A DNA stretch of 64,000 bases, taken from assembly GCA_009712635.1 (NCBI GenBank), contig WASS01000015.1, positions 186,001 to 250,000 of the forward strand, written 5' to 3'. Positions within the stretch are counted from its first letter, which is position 1; every line of letters begins with the position of its first letter. This DNA comes from Hungatella sp. (GTDB lineage: Bacteria > Bacillota > Clostridia > Lachnospirales > Lachnospiraceae). Below the pieces are notes generated by a model, which worked only from the letters and a program-made list of their open reading frames with translations, was not told the origin of the DNA and searched no databases. Positions 53,656 to 61,531 of the stretch are shown here, piece by piece. A program made the position numbers and the translations under genes.

Positions 53656-53683
53656 ATTATATCACACGAAAATGGGATGTCAA
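53656..53683 (-). promoter_or_regulatory. Promoter of the ech-hyp operon
   Basis: Minus-strand TTGACA (53683-53678) and TATAAT (53661-53656) with a 16-base spacer, near consensus. The 12-base palindrome AATTGATCAATT (53637-53648) lies at the expected start of transcription and could bind a regulator. Confidence 0.75.
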
Positions 53684-53979
53684 TGTTTTGTTTTGTGTAC
53701 AATTTATACATATTTAACGTATAAAAGCAAAACATGGAAAACCATTCCAGAAGAATATGAAAACTTACTGTTTTGAACAAGTTAAATATTTAACATGCAG
53801 AATTTTAACTATTTTTCGACATTCTTTTACGTTTTTTTAACAATTATACGCAAAAATATGCGGATTATTAATACTGAAAAAATGATGAAACTGGACTTTT
53901 CACGTATAAAGAAACTGTTAAATAAATACGATTTTGCTGCATAAATGGGAATTGATAAGAAATATCATTTATTCAACTA
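53684..53979. other. Intergenic, AT-rich
   Basis: AT-rich spacer between the ech promoter and the XRE terminator. No credible gene, hairpin with a U tail, or riboswitch was seen. Confidence 0.5.
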
Positions 53980-54014
53980 AAAAAGGACGCTCATCCGCTG
54001 TGAGCATCCTTTTT
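53980..54014 (-). terminator. Terminator of the DUF3796-XRE pair
   Basis: AAAAAGGA-C-GCTCA pairs with TGAGC-A-TCCTTTTT, leaving a U run on the minus strand 21 bases past the XRE stop. Confidence 0.85.
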
Positions 54015-54034
54015 ATATTCTGTTTCATACATAC

Positions 54035-54241
54035 TTATTCCTCTTCACGGAAGGTAAATAGTTCCTCCACAGTGGCAGAAAATACTTTGGCTATATCCAT
54101 GGCTAGTTTTAGTGACGGATTATACCTGCCTTTTTCCAGATTAATTATTGTCTCCCGCCTCACTCCAACCAGTGCAGCAAGTTCATCCTGGGTTAAATTC
54201 AGCTTTGCTCTGTATTCTCTCATTTTAGTAACTAATGCCAT
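54035..54241 (-). CDS. XRE-family helix-turn-helix regulator
   Basis: A 68-residue Cro/CI-type DNA-binding protein consisting of just the HTH domain: [20 protein letters not shown] carries the two recognition helices, followed by [20 protein letters not shown]. It overlaps the DUF3796 gene by 10 bases. It probably controls its own operon through the inverted repeat at 54593-54639. Confidence 0.93.
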   Translation of the reverse strand: MALVTKMREYRAKLNLTQDELAALVGVRRETIINLEKGRYNPSLKLAMDIAKVFSATVEELFTFREEE

Positions 54242-54582
54242 GTTTGCATCTCCCGCTGTTCATTTATTTCCAGTACTACCAGACTGATTGTAAAACATAC
54301 CATTGAGACAACATAACATGAGACCAGCGCTATATTGACAGGCAAAATGGCTGGAAACAGGAAGTGTACGGCAATGGCAAGGCTGGCCACCCCCGCACCG
54401 GAAAAGAAACCAAAACCAGCCGCTTTTGTGACATTTTGCTGGAACATCTCATCTGGTGTTACAAAAAAGTATCGGACGTATTGGGCAAAACCGAAGAAGC
54501 CAAAAAACGGTGCACTGACAGTAAAACCCATAAAGCCCAGCAACGCGAGGATGGATAAGAAACCTAGTTTGTTGACTTTCAT
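54232..54582 (-). CDS. DUF3796-like membrane protein
   Basis: A 116-residue protein with about four hydrophobic segments. The glycine/phenylalanine-rich start ([20 protein letters not shown] then [15 protein letters not shown]) is typical of the DUF3796 group, which is commonly next to a small XRE gene. Function unknown; the pairing suggests a regulated membrane or stress function. GGAGG lies 6 bases before the ATG. Confidence 0.78.
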   Translation of the reverse strand: MKVNKLGFLSILALLGFMGFTVSAPFFGFFGFAQYVRYFFVTPDEMFQQNVTKAAGFGFFSGAGVASLAIAVHFLFPAILPVNIALVSCYVVSMVCFTISLVVLEINEQREMQTWH

Positions 54583-54592
54583 GATAGACCTC

Positions 54593-54653
54593 CAATAGTG
54601 ATATTTTTCTAACTTTATGTTATAAATATATCACTATTGTATTCTCTTGTCAA
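54593..54653 (-). promoter_or_regulatory. Promoter with 12-bp inverted-repeat operator
   Basis: Minus-strand TTGACA (54653-54648) and TATATT (54630-54625), 17-base spacer. CAATAGTGATAT (54593-54604) and its exact inverse ATATCACTATTG (54628-54639) flank the start of transcription; one arm covers the -10 and the other the ribosome site. The XRE protein of the operon is the likely ligand. Confidence 0.7.
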
Positions 54654-54850
54654 CGTAAAGTGAAATTATGACCAAATTATGATCTTACTCACCTTATACC
54701 TGCATGCCGTAATCACAGGTATGATATACTATGCAACAAAAAATGACAAAAATGTGCTTAATGTAATAAATAACATGGCCAATGTAACTTTTGGTAAATT
54801 TATGTTGTTTTTTGTAATATGTCTGCTTATGTATATGCTTTTATAAGCAT

Positions 54851-54887
54851 AAAAATGCGGTACCAGAGATCCTCTCTCCAATACCGC
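54851..54887 (-). terminator. Terminator of the flotillin gene
   Basis: GCGGTA/TACCGC with an inner GGAGA/TCTC stem, followed on the minus strand by a U-rich tail (54856-54851). Confidence 0.75.
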
Positions 54888-54895
54888 TTCTTAAT

Positions 54896-56428
54896 TTAAA
54901 TGGTTGGTTCTGTATCTATTACCTCATCTGCCTTCTGCACCACCATCTTCTCTTCCGGCTTAATAGTGATCTCCGGCACTCCCGTAATATTAATATTCCG
55001 GTTTACCTTTGCATCATAGGTTCCTGCTTTTACAATGTCGCCTAAATCAATTCCGGTAGTTTCCTTCATGGATTCAAACAGCTTTGCCATAACAGCCGGA
55101 ACATTGCCGGATACGGAATCAAGGCTGCCGCCTTCACCGCCTCCGATAATGGTGATCTTATCAATCTGGGAAAGAGGTTCTGCAATCTTTCCTGCTACTT
55201 CCGGTAATACCTTAATGATCATTTCAGCAATAGCCGCATTGTTATACTGCTGGTAAGCCTGGGCTTTCTTTTCCATGGCTTCTGCTTCTGCAAGTCCCTT
55301 TGCCTTGATGGCTTCCGCTTCCGCTTCACCCACCATACGGATTCCCTGGGCTTCCTGCTCTTTTGAGTAACGCTCAGCTTCTGCACTTGCCTTCTGAGCT
55401 TCTGCCTCCTGAACCTTTTCAAACCGCTTCGCTTCCGCGTTTTTCTGACGCTCATAAAGCTCGGCTTCTGCCTTCTGCTGTCTGGCGAATTTGTCTGCTT
55501 CCGCCTTCTTTCTGATTTCTGCATCAAGAGCCTTTTCCATAACCTCGGCTTCCTTCTGCTTAATCAGAACTTCTTTTTCCTGCTTGGCAATATCTGCATC
55601 TGCAGAAGTGACCTCAATGGTTTTACGCTGCTCTTCCTGCTGAATCTGGTATGCCGCATCTGCCTCTGCTTTCTTAACATCTGCATGTTTCTTTAAGTCA
55701 GACTTCTGAAGATCAAGCTCATTATTCTTGATGGCAATTTCACGCTCCGAGTTAATTCTCGCATCATTGGCCTGCTTATCTGCGGCGGCTTTTGCAATAG
55801 CAATTTCTTTATCCGCCTCTGCTTTTGCAATGGCTGCCTTTTTCTTGATCTGTGAAATATTGTCAATACCAAGGTCATCAATGACACCATTGGCATCAGA
55901 GAAATTCTGTACATTAAAGCTGACTATATCAAGTCCCATAGCCGCAAGGTCCGGCATGGCATTCTCCTTTACCAGCTCCGCAAATTTAATACGGTCGCTG
56001 ACCATCTCTTCCAGTCTCATGCGTCCAACAATCTCACGCATGTTTCCTTCTAAAACCTCTCTCGCAATCCGGCCTATGTATTCTGTATCCTGATTTAAAA
56101 AGTTCTGTGCTGCTAAAGAAAGTCTTCCTGGATCACTGCTGATCTTTACATTGACAGCAGCGTCTACCTGAATATTAATATAATCCGCAGTAGGAACCGC
56201 ATTGGATGTCTTAACATCAATGGGTATCAATTTTAAACTCAACCGGTCCAGCCGCTCAAGAAACGGAATCTTGATACTGGCTTTTCCAATCACCGTCTTT
56301 CTTCTTAATCCGGAAATAATAAATGCCATATCTGGCGGAGCCTTTACATATCCGGACATCAGGATCCCCAGGATGCCTGCTATCAGAATAACTGCAAAAA
56401 TTGCGGAAAATAAACTCATATTTGTCAT
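54896..56428 (-). CDS. Flotillin-family (SPFH) membrane scaffold protein
   Basis: A 510-residue SPFH protein. One N-terminal membrane helix (about 5-25) leads to the SPFH domain (about 28-200), then a long coiled coil (about 200-400) rich in the flotillin AEAE-type repeats (for example EGEAEAEAIKAKGLAEAEAM-like stretches), and a C-terminal glycine-containing region. Flotillins form oligomeric membrane microdomains. It has its own promoter and terminator and stands alone; no NfeD partner gene is adjacent. Confidence 0.9.
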   Translation of the reverse strand: MTNMSLFSAIFAVILIAGILGILMSGYVKAPPDMAFIISGLRRKTVIGKASIKIPFLERLDRLSLKLIPIDVKTSNAVPTADYINIQVDAAVNVKISSDPGRLSLAAQNFLNQDTEYIGRIAREVLEGNMREIVGRMRLEEMVSDRIKFAELVKENAMPDLAAMGLDIVSFNVQNFSDANGVIDDLGIDNISQIKKKAAIAKAEADKEIAIAKAAADKQANDARINSEREIAIKNNELDLQKSDLKKHADVKKAEADAAYQIQQEEQRKTIEVTSADADIAKQEKEVLIKQKEAEVMEKALDAEIRKKAEADKFARQQKAEAELYERQKNAEAKRFEKVQEAEAQKASAEAERYSKEQEAQGIRMVGEAEAEAIKAKGLAEAEAMEKKAQAYQQYNNAAIAEMIIKVLPEVAGKIAEPLSQIDKITIIGGGEGGSLDSVSGNVPAVMAKLFESMKETTGIDLGDIVKAGTYDAKVNRNINITGVPEITIKPEEKMVVQKADEVIDTEPTI

Positions 56429-56488
56429 ATTCTTTCCCCCTTCTTCTGGTGTAATATTTTATACTGTTTGTAAAATACAGTCTTATTT

Positions 56489-56517
56489 ATTATAACAAAC
56501 AATATTCTTTGTTTCAA
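56489..56517 (-). promoter_or_regulatory. Promoter of the flotillin gene
   Basis: Minus-strand TTGAAA (56517-56512) and TATAAT (56494-56489), 17-base spacer, 61 bases before the start. Confidence 0.7.
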
Positions 56518-56692
56518 TTCAACAATACTTAAGCTTTCCTTAACAAATTATCGGAATTTTAGTTTTTCTTTCACACTATTTCTAATAAATACGTTGCACC
56601 ATAAGGATTCATCACGCCGGCATGTACCAGCGGAATATACTGATAATAGAGCGCTAATATGATTCAATCAGGATTTCTTGAAAGGAGTCTTC

Positions 56693-58234
56693 ATGAATAT
56701 TCAGGATCTACACCTAGAGGCCGCAAAAAACAGCCGGAATTATAAAACTTATGAAGAAATGGGAAATTATTATCACCAGAATGGCAATCTTAAACGGGCC
56801 TATCTCTGCTACGCTCACAGCCTGTTCCTGTGCAGCAGTAAAGAGGATACGAACCGGCTGGCAGAATTAATAAAAGACTGGGAAAAGTTACATTTCAATG
56901 AGCTGCCGAAAGCCGCCATTATAATCCCCTCTGTCCCTGATTTAAATATGATGAAAGCCATTATTCAGACATGTGCCTTAAGCAGGGAAGACGTTAAAAC
57001 CATAATAGTTTCAGATGAAGAAGTTTCTATGGAAGTTACGAAATGGCTGAAAGAGCAAAAGGATATTAAGCTTGTTTCTGTAAAGGGACTGACACCTGGG
57101 GCAGCATTTAATAAAGCCTGTGAACAAACAGAGAAACAAGAGGATTTATTAGCCCTTGGCAAGGGATCCGTTTTGCTTCCCCACGCACTGTTCCAGCTGC
57201 GTATGTCTCTTTATAAGGATGAATCCATTGGTGCAGTCAATGGGGTTACCAATGGGGTTGTTTTTGGACTGACTGATTTTATTACTCCCATTGACCGTGC
57301 CAGTGTTTATGCCGATGAGCATAATCTTCCTGGTGACGAGCAAATGGATCCGGTTCTGATCCCTTCCTGCTGTACTGTTCTTATACGAAGAGATATATTT
57401 GATAAAACGGCTGGGTTTGATAAAAATTATCTTACCCAGGAAGTGTCACAAAAAGATTTTTCTTTTCAGCTTCTTAAATTAAAAAAGATCACCTATTTAT
57501 GCCATCATGGATATGTTTATACTTTTGGTTTAGAACAGAGCAATCAGGCCCGTTGGTATGATTACAACCATTTCTATGAAAAATGGAACGTGCGGCTGAA
57601 TTATTCTCTATTCCCACGTCCTGATATTCTGGCATTAATCAAAGATCCTGCTAATGCACCCATAAATGTATTAGATGTAGGCTGTGCCTGCGGTGCCTCC
57701 CTGCTTGCCATTAAAAATAAATACCCCCAATCATCCCTTCACGGAATTGAGCTGGATGAAGGTTCCTGGAATATTTCTTCCCTTATCTTTCCCGTGACCC
57801 AGGGAAATGTGGAAGAAACCCTGGATTATGAGGATGGATACTTTGACTATATTATCTTTGGAGATGTTTTAGAGCACCTTCATCAGCCTGCCACTGTGCT
57901 GGAAAATATGAAACGGTATTTAAAACCGGGGGGCGCTATACTTGCCAGTATCCCAAACATCATGCATATCTCAATTGTCAGCAATCTGCTAAACGGATAC
58001 TGGACTTATGAAGACAGCGGGATTCTGGATAAAACCCATCTTCGTTTCTTCACCAAGAATGAAATTGTACGGATGTTTTCCCAGACTGGTTACCAGATTG
58101 AAGATATTGGTGTGACCCGGATCTATATTACTCCGGAGCAGCAAAAGCTCATGGAACAGTTGTGCGCTATCAGTTCCAGCGGTATGGATGCATTTACCAC
58201 TTACCAGTATTTAATCAGAGCAAGGAAAAAATAA
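56693..58234 (+). CDS. TPR-glycosyltransferase-methyltransferase fusion
   Basis: A 513-residue multidomain protein. N-terminal TPR-like helices (about 1-60, YYHQNGNLKRAYLCYAHSL) precede a family-2-like glycosyltransferase domain (about 72-290) in which a DxD metal motif is not evident (LALGKGSVLLPHAL at that place). A SAM methyltransferase follows (about 320-500) with motif I VLDVGCACGASLL and FGDVLEHLHQPATVLENM. It may act on glycans or glycoproteins. The start at 56693 has AAGGAG 5 bases upstream. Single-gene transcript ended by a terminator. Confidence 0.8.
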   Translation: MNIQDLHLEAAKNSRNYKTYEEMGNYYHQNGNLKRAYLCYAHSLFLCSSKEDTNRLAELIKDWEKLHFNELPKAAIIIPSVPDLNMMKAIIQTCALSREDVKTIIVSDEEVSMEVTKWLKEQKDIKLVSVKGLTPGAAFNKACEQTEKQEDLLALGKGSVLLPHALFQLRMSLYKDESIGAVNGVTNGVVFGLTDFITPIDRASVYADEHNLPGDEQMDPVLIPSCCTVLIRRDIFDKTAGFDKNYLTQEVSQKDFSFQLLKLKKITYLCHHGYVYTFGLEQSNQARWYDYNHFYEKWNVRLNYSLFPRPDILALIKDPANAPINVLDVGCACGASLLAIKNKYPQSSLHGIELDEGSWNISSLIFPVTQGNVEETLDYEDGYFDYIIFGDVLEHLHQPATVLENMKRYLKPGGAILASIPNIMHISIVSNLLNGYWTYEDSGILDKTHLRFFTKNEIVRMFSQTGYQIEDIGVTRIYITPEQQKLMEQLCAISSSGMDAFTTYQYLIRARKK

Positions 58235-58243
58235 GAATTGCAG

Positions 58244-58278
58244 AAAAACAGGCTGTGTATTGTACAGCTTGTTTTTTT
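58244..58278 (+). terminator. Terminator of the fusion gene
   Basis: ACAGGCTGT (58248-58256) pairs with ACAGCTTGT (58264-58272) with one G-U pair, then a run of seven T. Confidence 0.82.
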
Positions 58279-58340
58279 ATTTCGAATAACTTTCACAATA
58301 ACAGAAATAATAAGACTAAAAGCAAAAAGTGAGGCTTCTT

Positions 58341-59768
58341 ATGAAACAGAAAACAAATGGTCTGACTGCAGGCCACTTAACAATGATGGCTTTGGGAACT
58401 GTGATCGGCGGTTCCTTTTTCCTCGGGTCTTCCGTTGCCATAAAGGCCGCTGGTCCCGGGATTATACTTTCTTACCTGATATGCGGTGTTATGGTCTATT
58501 TCATCCTGTTTGCACTTTCAGAAATGACGGTCTCCAATCCTGCCTCCAGCTCCTTCCGGACATTTGCGGCAGAGTATTTAGGTAAAGGTGCCGGATTTGT
58601 AGTGGGCTGGGTCTACTGGACCGGTATGGTAATCTCTATGTCAAGTGAAGCAACAGCAGTTTCCCTGCTGTTTCGAACCTGGTTTCCCACTGTTTCCATA
58701 CCGGTTTTGGGAACAATTCTGATTTTGGGAGTGACCCTTATTAATCTTCTGGGAGCCAGCCAGCTCAGCAGTCTGGAAAGTCTTCTGGCAGGAGTGAAAG
58801 TCGTTGCTATCCTGGGATTTATTCTTTTCGGCGCTCTCTTTGTGTTTGGACTGGTTCCTGGTTATAAACCTCTGGGATTCCAGGTCTTAAGGTCAGAACC
58901 ATTTCTGCCCGGCGGCATCAAAAGCCTGGCAGGCAGCATGCTGATTGTTCTGTTCACCTATGCAGGATTTGAAATTATAGGACTTGCAGCCAGTGAAACA
59001 AAGGACAAGGAAAAAAACGTTCCCCGGGCAATTCATATGACAGTGGGGTGGTTGGTTACACTTTATATTCTCTGTATTTCCATGCTTCTGCTTCTGGTCC
59101 CTACCTCATCTTTAAGTGAAGAGGTAAGTCCCATGGTAACGGCATTAAACAGTTTCCAGATGTCATGGGCGGGCACAGCCATGACAATCATTTTAATCAG
59201 TGCCATTTTATCCACAATGGTAGCCGCCATGTTTGGAATCGGAAGAATGCTCCGCTCTCTGGTAGAGGATGGCCTGGGACCTGCTTTTCTAAGAGACAGA
59301 ACCGACGTTCCCTATCGCGGCATCCTTTTTTCCGGTTGTTCCATGCTTCTGTTTCTTTATGTTGGTCTGATTTTTCCGGAAGTTTATTTGTTTTTAATCA
59401 GTTCCGGAGGATTTGCACTTCTTTTCACTTATATTATGCTTATGGCAACTCATATCCGTTTCCGGAAAAAGAATGGAAAACCGGAAGGAAACTGCAGATT
59501 GTGCGGTTTCCCATACAGTTCCTTATTTACTTTGGCTGGTCTTGTGATCGCCATGTTCAGCATGCCATTTATAAAAGGACAGACTTTGGGATTTATCGCT
59601 GGTCTGGCTTTAGTTGCATTTTTCTCAGCCTGCTATCCATTTGTACGTGCGTCGGTAAAGCGAAAGGCTCCCACTCCAAAACGTGTACAGGAAGAAACTG
59701 CAAAACGACGCCGTTTATTAACAGAATTCTCGGAAGAAATTCATCATTCAGATATTCCAAAGAAATAA
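58341..59768 (+). CDS. APC-family amino acid permease
   Basis: A 475-residue transporter with 12 predicted helices. The first helix carries the unwound substrate motif ALGTVIGGSFFLGSS and the sixth has FTYAGFEIIGLAASE, as in APC-family carriers. The C-terminal tail is basic. Substrate is probably an amino acid, not resolved further. The ATG at 58341 has GAGG 6 bases upstream; an in-frame GTG at 58329 is less likely. Confidence 0.9.
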   Translation: MKQKTNGLTAGHLTMMALGTVIGGSFFLGSSVAIKAAGPGIILSYLICGVMVYFILFALSEMTVSNPASSSFRTFAAEYLGKGAGFVVGWVYWTGMVISMSSEATAVSLLFRTWFPTVSIPVLGTILILGVTLINLLGASQLSSLESLLAGVKVVAILGFILFGALFVFGLVPGYKPLGFQVLRSEPFLPGGIKSLAGSMLIVLFTYAGFEIIGLAASETKDKEKNVPRAIHMTVGWLVTLYILCISMLLLLVPTSSLSEEVSPMVTALNSFQMSWAGTAMTIILISAILSTMVAAMFGIGRMLRSLVEDGLGPAFLRDRTDVPYRGILFSGCSMLLFLYVGLIFPEVYLFLISSGGFALLFTYIMLMATHIRFRKKNGKPEGNCRLCGFPYSSLFTLAGLVIAMFSMPFIKGQTLGFIAGLALVAFFSACYPFVRASVKRKAPTPKRVQEETAKRRRLLTEFSEEIHHSDIPKK

Positions 59769-59784
59769 ATGGTGTGGATATAAG

Positions 59785-59831
59785 AAAAGCGTCATAAACC
59801 GGTTAAATGCAGTTCGGTCTATGACGCTTTT
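59785..59831. terminator. Bidirectional terminator of permease and folD
   Basis: AAAAGCGTCATA and TATGACGCTTTT form a perfect 12-bp stem, extended by ACCG/CGGT. Suitable U runs on both strands. Confidence 0.88.
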
Positions 59832-59848
59832 AAATTTATCTGATTTAT

Positions 59849-60700
59849 TTATGCTCTGCTGCCTCTGCGTTTCCTTGCTGCCATTACCAGATGCTTTGCA
59901 AGAACCGCTGTCGTCACGGCTCCCACACCTCCCGGCACTGGGGTTGCCATGGAGGCAACGCCATTTAACGATTCAAAATCCACATCTCCGCAAAGATTTC
60001 CATCGTTATCCACATTAATTCCAACGTCAATCACAACCGCATCTGCTCCAACATAAGAGGAATTTATCATCTTTGCCTGTCCGGCAGCTGCAATTAAGAT
60101 TTCTGCATTCTGACAGGTTTTTTCAATTTCCTTTGTGCGTGTATGGCAGATGGTAACCGTTGCATTTTCCTTTAGTAAAAGCATGGAAAGAGGACGGCCT
60201 ACTACCATGCTTCTTCCAATGACAGATACCCGCTTTCCAGACAGAGAAATGTCATTGGCCTTTAACACCTCAATAACCGCTTCTGCTGTACAGGGAGCAA
60301 AACCCTCATTTTCTCCTGCAAAAACCTGGGCTATATTCTCAGGCGAAATTCCATCCAGATCTTTTACAGGGTCAATCATATGCTCGATGTCCCGTTCATT
60401 AATCTGTTTTGGCAGTGGACGCAGGAGAAGAATTCCGTCAATGTCCTGGTTCTCATTAATCTTTTTAAATTCCGCCTGGAAATCTTCATTTGATATATCC
60501 GCCGGATATGAAAAGCTTTCTGCCTGCAAACCGAAATTCTCCATTTTCTTTAATGCACCACGCTCATATGCCATGTCATCGGGACGTTCTCCCACCCTTA
60601 CAATTGCCAGTTTCGGAACCGTTCCCTCAAGTTCACGTAAAAGTTCAGTTACCTCTTCTTTGATTTTAGCAGACACCGCTGCTCCTTTTAATGTTATCAC
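59849..60700 (-). CDS. folD: Methylenetetrahydrofolate dehydrogenase/cyclohydrolase FolD
   Basis: A 283-residue enzyme interconverting methylene-, methenyl- and formyl-tetrahydrofolate with NAD(P). Conserved elements are DGILLLRPLPKQI, the VIGRSMVVGRPLSMLL nucleotide segment and the PVPGGVGAVTTAVL C-terminal motif. The start is GTG at 60700 with GGAG 10 bases upstream. It follows fchA by 21 bases. Confidence 0.95.
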   Translation of the reverse strand: MITLKGAAVSAKIKEEVTELLRELEGTVPKLAIVRVGERPDDMAYERGALKKMENFGLQAESFSYPADISNEDFQAEFKKINENQDIDGILLLRPLPKQINERDIEHMIDPVKDLDGISPENIAQVFAGENEGFAPCTAEAVIEVLKANDISLSGKRVSVIGRSMVVGRPLSMLLLKENATVTICHTRTKEIEKTCQNAEILIAAAGQAKMINSSYVGADAVVIDVGINVDNDGNLCGDVDFESLNGVASMATPVPGGVGAVTTAVLAKHLVMAARKRRGSRA

Positions 60701-60721
60701 GATACCGAAACTCCTTTATCT

Positions 60722-61348
60722 TTACTTTAACGCAGCTTCCACGTTTGCATAGATCTCATCAGACAGCTTCCTGCCTGTTTCGGCAAGCACACTGGCTTCC
60801 TGATCCAGCTGTTGTGCTGTTTCTCTCTGTTTCATAAATTTAGTATTAATGGAAACGTTCATCTTTGCGCCTAATAGTGCTGTACGTAGAAATGACACAC
60901 CCACGCCCACATCACTGACAGCCAGCCTGCTGCCCTTGTGTGCCAGAATATCCATAATTTTAATTGCCTCTACAGCCTGCTCCATTACTGTTTTTGGAAC
61001 CAGGCTGGCCGCAAGGAGGTGGGTTTCCAATACTTCCTCCTTATGCTTTTTTTCCTCTTCCGTTCCGGAAGGGAGACCATAGGCTGCCGCAAGAGGTGCA
61101 AATACTCTGGCATCTTCGTCAGCCAGTCTTAAAAATTCGGCTCTTATGTCCTCCAACCTCACCAGAAGAAGCTGCATCTCCTCTTCCACATCTGCATATT
61201 TCTTTTTTCCCAGAGTCAGGTTAATTACCATCTCACCTAATGCCACGCCCTGGGCACCACCAAGGGCTGCAGCACCTCCGCCTCCTGGTGTTGGTTTTTT
61301 TGAGGACAGTTCTTCCAGAAACGTGGAAACTGTAAGATCCTTTATCAT
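60722..61348 (-). CDS. fchA: Methenyltetrahydrofolate cyclohydrolase FchA (cyclodeaminase family)
   Basis: A 208-residue all-helical protein of the formiminotransferase-cyclodeaminase/FchA family. The KPTPGGGGAAALGGAQG loop near residue 17 binds folate, and SRLAVSDVGVGV is the second conserved block. It would hydrolyse methenyl- to formyl-tetrahydrofolate or act on formimino-tetrahydrofolate; co-transcription with folD favours the first. GAGAGGA precedes the ATG. Confidence 0.9.
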   Translation of the reverse strand: MIKDLTVSTFLEELSSKKPTPGGGGAAALGGAQGVALGEMVINLTLGKKKYADVEEEMQLLLVRLEDIRAEFLRLADEDARVFAPLAAAYGLPSGTEEEKKHKEEVLETHLLAASLVPKTVMEQAVEAIKIMDILAHKGSRLAVSDVGVGVSFLRTALLGAKMNVSINTKFMKQRETAQQLDQEASVLAETGRKLSDEIYANVEAALK

Positions 61349-61384
61349 TGATATGTTCCTCTCTTTTCGGCTTTATTTTTTACC

Positions 61385-61413
61385 ATTATATCGGCCTTAA
61401 GGAAAAAACACAA
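61385..61413 (-). promoter_or_regulatory. Promoter of fchA-folD
   Basis: Minus-strand TTGTGT (61413-61408) and TATAAT (61390-61385), 17-base spacer, 37 bases before fchA. Confidence 0.65.
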
Positions 61414-61446
61414 GGCTCTTTTTCGACATTTTTTTACAGCATAACC

Positions 61447-61475
61447 TTGTAATAAAAGAGAATCAATGTTATCAT
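61447..61475 (+). promoter_or_regulatory. Promoter of the PucR-family gene
   Basis: TTGTAA (61447-61452) and TATCAT (61470-61475), 17-base spacer, 57 bases before the start and divergent from the fchA promoter. Confidence 0.55.
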
Positions 61476-61531
61476 TGTCGTTAACAAAAAACAGACAGTA
61501 ACCATTTGATCCTTTCAGAAAGGAGCATGGA

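Noticed and set aside
59165-59797. 210-codon plus-strand frame inside the APC permease gene
   Set aside because: Overlaps the permease in another frame; the permease has all family motifs across the same region.
60135-60752. 205-codon plus-strand frame opposite folD
   Set aside because: Shadow of folD, which has conserved motifs over the same stretch.
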